In this document: positions 59,520-64,000 of the stretch, piece by piece | How positions within the stretch are numbered: position 1 is the stretch's first letter | Layout of the letters: each line of letters starts with the position of its first letter | Origin: Bacillota bacterium | GTDB taxonomy: Bacteria > Bacillota > Clostridia > Acetivibrionales > JAEXSP01 | NCBI GenBank assembly: GCA_023453795.1 | Contig: JAEXSP010000040.1 | Location: forward strand, 62,001 to 126,000 | Reading direction: 5' to 3' | DNA: 64,000 nucleotides | Program-made: the position numbers and the translations under genes | The notes under the pieces: model-generated | The model's database searches: none | Seen by the model: the letters and a program-made list of their open reading frames with translations, nothing else | What the model was told of the DNA's origin: nothing

Positions 59520-60320
59520 TTAGTCTTCCCTTTTGTCAAGCGGATTCCATTTCTGGTCGGGGAAGAACTTGGTCGGGAAAGGAGTCCTTATCCTGTCGTT
59601 GAATATTGTACAGTTCTGTATAGCCGGGTTGATTCTCTGCTCCGGAGGAACAGGGCAATACCCGTAAGCAGGGATAAGAAGCTGTACGACACATTCGCAT
59701 TTGACGATAAAAAATACGCCGATGTCGAATGACAATACATTATGATGGTTGACACTTCCGTTGAATGCTTCTGCCAACGCTTCGACCTTGATGAAGGTAT
59801 CATCAACATCATATGTCTTATTTTTATCCCAGAAGTGCTCACTGGATTTAACTATTCCGATTTCAGCTACACAGTCCGGACAATAAATTGCGTTAACTGT
59901 AATGCTGAATACAGCCTCATCGGGAATAATCATCTGCTTATTGCCGTCAGCTAATATAACTTTGAACGACAAGGTTACAGCTAGCTTAAGCTTCTTAAAA
60001 CCCGGTCTTCCTAATGCATCTGTCTTTGATATGACTTTGATGTCCTTGATTTCAAAATCTACAGCACCTTCAAATGCTATTTTTGTCTGGCATCCGCATT
60101 CATCGTGCCCCCCGCGGTCGTCATCATGACAATGCTTCAGCGGTATGCATTTTGTGATGCAGTCTCTTAACGCTACCTGGTCAAAAACCTTCGGAACCTG
60201 GATGCACACCAGTTCGTTCGGTGGGGGAAAACAATCGGGGTTAAGTATCTGGCCGGCTTCTATCTTAGGGCCATGGCAGTGTTCATGCTCATGCTGAACA
60301 TTTTCTTCAAGATGGGTCAT
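59520..60320 (-). CDS. Cys/His-rich protein of unknown function, probable spore-surface component
   Basis: 266 residues. The N terminus is His-rich (HEHEHCHG), a second His/Asp cluster follows (KHCHDDDRGGHDECGC), and 11-12 Cys are spread along the chain. The centre is beta-rich (KKLKLAVTLSFKVILADGNKQMIIPDEAVF). LVCIQVPKVFDQVALRDCI is a recognisable block seen in clostridial spore-surface-type proteins, but I cannot name the family. It has no signal peptide and ends in KWNPLDKRED. AAGGAGG lies nine bases before the ATG. A weak AACC-N15-AATATAATG lies about 90 bases upstream. Confidence 0.7.
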   Translation of the reverse strand: MTHLEENVQHEHEHCHGPKIEAGQILNPDCFPPPNELVCIQVPKVFDQVALRDCITKCIPLKHCHDDDRGGHDECGCQTKIAFEGAVDFEIKDIKVISKTDALGRPGFKKLKLAVTLSFKVILADGNKQMIIPDEAVFSITVNAIYCPDCVAEIGIVKSSEHFWDKNKTYDVDDTFIKVEALAEAFNGSVNHHNVLSFDIGVFFIVKCECVVQLLIPAYGYCPVPPEQRINPAIQNCTIFNDRIRTPFPTKFFPDQKWNPLDKRED

Positions 60321-60582
60321 AAAATTTACCTCCTTTTACATAATACCTTTAAATACAATAAATTAATGCTTTAGTAATTCAATCCATTTTTTTATCTTAA
60401 GCTTACAGTATCATTATATTTTTAGATGATAAAAAGGTTACAGATTTTAAACATTATGGTTAAAAAAGCTACATAAAAAAAATCAGGGCTAAGAACTTCC
60501 TCGCTCAGGACATTATTGCCTCCGTTGCCAACAATTTTGTATAGATAGGAATGTATAAGTTCTGCTAGAATAAGACTAAAAT

Positions 60583-60736
60583 TGCCGAATCTCTATGGGT
60601 TAAATGATCCATGAGTACGGGGGATGTATTTTATGGGGTGAATCAAAAGGCAGATTGCCAGAGCGCAGAGAACGCTTGCATCTGCATTTTTGTAGGGTTC
60701 CTCGACCCGAATCCGTCAGCTAACCTCGGAGGCTAT
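60583..60736 (+). promoter_or_regulatory. c-di-AMP riboswitch (ydaO/yuaA)
   Basis: The conserved blocks appear in order: TTGCCGAATC at the 5' side, GAGTACGGGGGA, ATGGGGTGAATC, GTAGGGTTCCTCGACCCGAA and TCCGTCAGCTAACCTCGGAGGC. TGCC and GGC(T)A close the outer stem. A hairpin CGGGAA...TTCCCG (60745-60770) follows and may be the expression platform. It precedes a cell-wall hydrolase, the classic target. The rest of this 475-base gap (60321-60582) shows nothing else clear. Confidence 0.92.
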
Positions 60737-60795
60737 AATTAATACGGGAATCGGCAGGGCTGGTTTCCCGGTAAAATTATATGGGAGGTAATACT

Positions 60796-61569
60796 ATGTT
60801 CAAACTAAAGAAGGCAGTTGCAATTCTGACAACAGCGGTTTTGTCATTCTCAATTATCATTCCGGCATATGCCGCAAACTATACTGTTAAGGCAGGGGAT
60901 TCCCTGTTTACTATCGGCAGGCAGTACAATACCACATCTGCTTCATTGATGACATTAAATAAGCTGCCAAACAATACGATATATCCAGGACAGGTTTTAA
61001 CCGTACCGTCTGTCAGACCGGCAACTTACACAGTATTAAAGGGTGACAGCCTTTTCCTGATAGCTAAAAAATTCGGAATGACAGTGACAGAATTGAGACA
61101 GTTGAATAACAAGTGGGATAATGAAATTTATCCGGGACAAGTCCTTAAGCTCAGCTCATCAACAATTGCAGGAAATACGTCCGGCAAGGGAGTGATTCCC
61201 TATACTGCAGAGGATTTGGATCTTATGGCAAGGCTTATAACAGCTGAAGCCGGGGGTGAGTCTTATACTGCTAAAGTAGGTGTAGGCGCAGTTGTTGTAA
61301 ACAGGGTTAAAAGTCCTGACTTTCCCAATACAATAAAGGGTGTCATTTATGACAGGTACGGGATATACTATCAGTTCACCCCTGTAGAGAACGGGTGGAT
61401 TAACAACCCTGCAACAGCGGACTCAAGAAGAGCTGCACTTGAAGCGTTAAATGGCGTAGATCCTACAAACGGAGCATTGTACTATTTCGATGATAGTGCA
61501 ACCAGCAAGTGGATATGGTCAAAACCAATATCTGTAATAATTGGGCATATGATTTATTCATATGCGTAA
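60796..61569 (+). CDS. LysM-SleB cell-wall hydrolase
   Basis: 257 residues. A signal peptide (residues 1-27, ending PAYAA) is followed by two LysM domains (YTVKAGDSLFTIGRQYN, about 29-72, and YTVLKGDSLFLIAKKFG, about 76-119) and a Hydrolase_2 (SleB/CwlJ) domain (about 135-257) with LIAAEAGGE-like LITAEAGGESYTAKVGVGAVV. It cleaves peptidoglycan, possibly spore cortex or vegetative wall. The ATG has GGAGGT six bases upstream. Control by c-di-AMP links wall remodelling to turgor and wall stress. Confidence 0.9.
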   Translation: MFKLKKAVAILTTAVLSFSIIIPAYAANYTVKAGDSLFTIGRQYNTTSASLMTLNKLPNNTIYPGQVLTVPSVRPATYTVLKGDSLFLIAKKFGMTVTELRQLNNKWDNEIYPGQVLKLSSSTIAGNTSGKGVIPYTAEDLDLMARLITAEAGGESYTAKVGVGAVVVNRVKSPDFPNTIKGVIYDRYGIYYQFTPVENGWINNPATADSRRAALEALNGVDPTNGALYYFDDSATSKWIWSKPISVIIGHMIYSYA

Positions 61570-61703
61570 ACTAAATGGCTAAATTATAGTATTAGGGCCG
61601 GCTTTGACAGCTGGTCCTTTATTATTTGAAACCTTGTAAATGTATATAGTATTTTTGTTTAGGATTTGGTAAAATGAATTTAGGAATAAAGGAGGTTATG
61701 AAA

Positions 61704-61982
61704 ATGACTAACGAGGAATTTCAAAAGCTTGTGCTTGAAGAACTGGGCAGGTTAAAGGAAGGGCAAAAATCCTTAGAAGAAGGGCAAAAATCCTTAGAAG
61801 AAGGGCAAAATAGGATTGAGAAGAAATTAGATGCGGTATATGATCAAACGGCATTTTTGACTGAATTCAGGACAGAAGCCAACGCGAAGCTTGATAATAT
61901 AATTGAAGATAATAAATCTATACATGAAATGCTTGGGGAACATGAGGTATCAATAAGAACATTAAGAAGAAGGCCGGTTTAG
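61704..61982 (+). CDS. Small coiled-coil protein with EGQKSLE repeats
   Basis: 92 residues, entirely helical and charged, with no membrane segment. Residues 17-37 contain EGQKSLEEGQKSLEEGQNRI, encoded by a 21-base unit repeated exactly (61760-61800). The C terminus is strongly basic (RTLRRRPV). Similar short proteins with LKEGQ/LEEGQ repeats are common in Clostridia and of unknown function. I start at the ATG eight bases after GGAGG; two other in-frame ATGs upstream are too close to, or before, that site. Confidence 0.75.
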   Translation: MTNEEFQKLVLEELGRLKEGQKSLEEGQKSLEEGQNRIEKKLDAVYDQTAFLTEFRTEANAKLDNIIEDNKSIHEMLGEHEVSIRTLRRRPV

Positions 61983-62019
61983 AAGGCTGTTTTATTAAAA
62001 TGTCTAAGGGAGCATGACT

Positions 62020-62241
62020 ATGACTGGAAAGGGCAATTGCGACTATTGCTGCAAGCATGTTGATTTCGAGACAAAGGAAGAAATCATAGATGTTGATATG
62101 AATGGAATGGAATTTTCTTATGAAGCTTTAGTGCCGTATTGTAAGGAATGCGGCAATGAAATCTACGTAGGCAAGGTTAATGATTTAAATATCATAAGGG
62201 CTTATAAGGCTCAAAAGGAAATGCTCGAAAGAGGATGCTGA
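62020..62241 (+). CDS. Small zinc-ribbon protein (YgiT/SocA N-terminal type)
   Basis: 73 residues with two Cys pairs, CDYC near the N terminus and CKEC in the middle, spaced like a zinc ribbon (YgiT-type). The sequence between (VDFETKEEIIDVDMNGMEFSY) resembles the N-terminal part of GepA/SocA-type antitoxins, which normally continue with a second domain. Here the protein stops, so it is an orphan ribbon or a reduced antitoxin; no toxin gene is adjacent. The ATG has AAGGGAG seven bases upstream. Confidence 0.65.
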   Translation: MTGKGNCDYCCKHVDFETKEEIIDVDMNGMEFSYEALVPYCKECGNEIYVGKVNDLNIIRAYKAQKEMLERGC

Positions 62242-62303
62242 TATATTATCTCGTGGTACACGTACCGAGATTTGGAATAAATTTTTAAGTGGTTCATCTA
62301 ATT

Positions 62304-62338
62304 AAAGGGGCTTAGTCCGTAAGGGACGAGGCCCTTTA
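62304..62338 (+). terminator. Hairpin, possible terminator
   Basis: AAAGGGGCTTAGTCC pairs with GGACGAGGCCCTTT with a bulge and one mismatch. It lies after the zinc-ribbon gene; only a weak T-rich stretch follows. This 307-base gap also holds the promoter of the TIR gene. Confidence 0.45.
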
Positions 62339-62410
62339 AATATTCTTGTTTATCTGACTGTAACCTTAACTGAAATTAATCATTTCGATCCCGTATTTTG
62401 AAAAAAGTGG

Positions 62411-62439
62411 TTGACAATAGAATGAGATATTATTATAAT
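62411..62439 (+). promoter_or_regulatory. Consensus sigma-A promoter of the TIR-domain gene
   Basis: TTGACA-N17-TATAAT matches the vegetative consensus at every position. The predicted start point is near 62446, giving a leader of about 100 bases. Confidence 0.85.
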
Positions 62440-62548
62440 GATAGTAACAAAGTGATTATAATTATTAGGCCGAATATGACTTTATCTTGAAGAAAAAAAT
62501 GTTAAATGGTAGAATCAAAAGGTGACATAAAAAAATTGGGGTGTTTTA

Positions 62549-64000
62549 ATGGCTCACGATATATTTATTTCGTACTCGTCAAAAAACAAGAAAACGGCTG
62601 ACGCCGTATGCGCCGCATTAGAAGAAAACGGCATGCGGTGCTGGATAGCTCCGCGTGATATAACTCCAGGCAAGGAATGGGGAGAGGCAATCGTAACGGC
62701 TATATCGGAAAGCAAGATCATGGTTCTGATATTTTCAGCCGCAGCCAATCAATCTCAGCAGGTACTTAGAGAGGTTGAAAGGGCTGTAAACAAAAATGTA
62801 ATTATTGTGCCTTTCCGTATAGAGGATGTTGTGCCTACCAAGTCCATGGAGTATTTCCTTTATTCGACACACTGGCTTGATGCATTAACTCCGGATATGG
62901 AAGTTCATATAGGAGAGCTTGTTGAAACTGTCAGCAAGGTGGCTTCAATAGAGAAGACTGCTAAAAAGCCTGAAGATAAGAAGAGCAATCAGAAAGCCAA
63001 GTCGAAACAGAAAATATTTATTGCTGTTGCAGCTGCTATAACAGTGTTATCTCTTGCCTTCGGATCGTTCGGAGTATGGATGGCTCTTAGCTCAAAGAAT
63101 GATAACAAGCCGTCAGCAGTTGTCTCGGGCAATAAAGGCAAGCTCCATGCCAAGACTGCTGCGCAGCCCGGAACTGACACGGTTCCGGTAACAAATACTG
63201 CGTCAGACAGTACTCTACAGTCCGATACGACAAGTACCGGGGATAATTCTAAAGACAATATTTTAAAGACAGATAACGGAAGCAAGCAATCTGAGGTCGT
63301 GAAGCAACCTTCCGGGAAAATACCTCCAAAAACTAAAAGTGATCCGGTTAAGAAGCCGATAAGTTCAGGAAAGAAAGCAACTGCTCCGGTTAAGCAAGCA
63401 GATATCCCCAAAACACAGTTAAAAATAGGGGATTATATCCGATTCGGAACTTATAACGGGCAGCCGGTACAATGGAGGGTTATCAATCTGGATAAGACAG
63501 CAGCACCCCTTCTTTTTTCCGAGAATATTATTAGTATAAAGTGCTTTGACGCAAAGGAAGCAAACTCCTCAGATGAAAAAAGGAAAAAATACGGGAGCAA
63601 CTTCTGGATAAATTCAAATATAAGGGAATGGCTGAACAGTGCAGCCGGGACAGTTAATTATTCAACTTACCCACCTACAAAGGAAGGGCTGTGCTATAAG
63701 AATGATTTTAGCAGCGAACCCGGTTTCTTAACCAATTTTACTGCAGGTGAACAGAAACTGATAAAACCCTACTCACGAAGTGCTATACTACCTTTGCCGG
63801 AGAAAGATATGAAGGACGCAGGGACCGAACTGTATTCCTTTAAGTCAACCGGGATTATTACCGAGGCAATTGAAAACTTTGATAAAGCATTCAGTAAAAC
63901 CGTTCAGGACAAGGTCTTCCTGCTTTCCGTAAAAGAAGCAAAGGAATATGTATTCGATAGAGGCTGGAGCCTCAAGGCGGTTCCGACTGTCCAGGCGGAA
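62549..64000 (+). CDS. TIR domain-transmembrane-DUF6273 protein (partial, 3' end outside)
   Basis: At least 484 residues; the frame is open to the last base. Residues 1-140 are a TIR domain (HDIFISYSSKNKKTADAV; RCWIAPRDI; GEAIVTAISESKIMVLIFS) with the likely catalytic Glu in VLREVERAV. Residues 157-181 form a membrane helix (FIAVAAAITVLSLAFGSFGV). A Ser/Thr/Lys/Pro-rich linker (about 185-288) follows. From 291 a DUF6273-type domain begins (KIGDYIRFGTYNGQPVQWRV, then SNFWINSNIREWLNS). GGGGTG precedes the ATG. The layout suggests a sensor outside the membrane coupled to a cytoplasmic TIR. Confidence 0.88.
   Translation, partial: MAHDIFISYSSKNKKTADAVCAALEENGMRCWIAPRDITPGKEWGEAIVTAISESKIMVLIFSAAANQSQQVLREVERAVNKNVIIVPFRIEDVVPTKSMEYFLYSTHWLDALTPDMEVHIGELVETVSKVASIEKTAKKPEDKKSNQKAKSKQKIFIAVAAAITVLSLAFGSFGVWMALSSKNDNKPSAVVSGNKGKLHAKTAAQPGTDTVPVTNTASDSTLQSDTTSTGDNSKDNILKTDNGSKQSEVVKQPSGKIPPKTKSDPVKKPISSGKKATAPVKQADIPKTQLKIGDYIRFGTYNGQPVQWRVINLDKTAAPLLFSENIISIKCFDAKEANSSDEKRKKYGSNFWINSNIREWLNSAAGTVNYSTYPPTKEGLCYKNDFSSEPGFLTNFTAGEQKLIKPYSRSAILPLPEKDMKDAGTELYSFKSTGIITEAIENFDKAFSKTVQDKVFLLSVKEAKEYVFDRGWSLKAVPTVQAE

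Overview
The window (about 42% G+C by eye) comes from an anaerobic-type, spore-forming member of the Firmicutes, most likely class Clostridia. The evidence is an H-type small acid-soluble spore protein, CotS/CotSA-like coat genes, a GerA/GerC/GerB germination receptor operon, cobalamin and c-di-AMP riboswitches, a SleB-type hydrolase, two clostripain-family peptidases and strong AAGGAGG ribosome sites. The genus cannot be fixed from sequence alone.

Layout. 1-6.7 kb: the second half of a heterodimeric ABC exporter, a DacF-type carboxypeptidase, a VanRS-like two-component pair with a kinase-less companion, and a methyltransferase. 6.8-13.4 kb: sspH; a cobalamin riboswitch driving an adenosyltransferase-BtuC-BtuD operon; a MATE pump; and a flavodoxin and a lipid kinase that converge on a shared short repeat. 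13.5-14.2 kb: a gene-free, hairpin-rich patch of repeats. 14.2-23.8 kb: two small proteins, two CotS-like kinases, and a run of GT4/GT2 glycosyltransferases including a three-module enzyme. 24-33.5 kb: two paralogous fibre-like proteins made of heptad repeats (1410 and 415 residues), with two more GT2 enzymes and a clostripain-like peptidase between them. 33.5-37.5 kb: tandem flavoproteins, an unknown gene and a transposase remnant. 37.6-52.9 kb: more glycosyltransferases, a GDP-D-glycero-D-manno-heptose pathway (GmhA, HddA, HddC-GmhB fusion) split by the gerA-gerC-small-gerB operon, an epimerase and methyltransferases. 53-60.3 kb: small single-domain proteins (FkbM methyltransferase, beta-propeller-like, discoidin, tail-collar, TIR-like), a second clostripain, an RmlB-like dehydratase and a Cys/His-rich protein. 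60.5-64 kb: a c-di-AMP riboswitch with a LysM-SleB hydrolase, small proteins, and a TIR-transmembrane-DUF6273 protein that runs off the end.

How it fits together. From 14 to 58 kb many transcription units are preceded by a pattern matching the late mother-cell sigma-K promoter (mACm, 14-16 nt, CATAnnnTA). I read this as one late-sporulation locus that builds and decorates the spore surface. In this reading the heptad-repeat proteins are the fibres, some thirteen glycosyltransferase genes plus the GDP-heptose and dTDP-sugar enzymes make the glycan, methyltransferases cap it, and two C11 peptidases process or crosslink it. This is inference from motifs and context. The sigma-K matches were found by eye in AT-rich DNA and need a statistical test.
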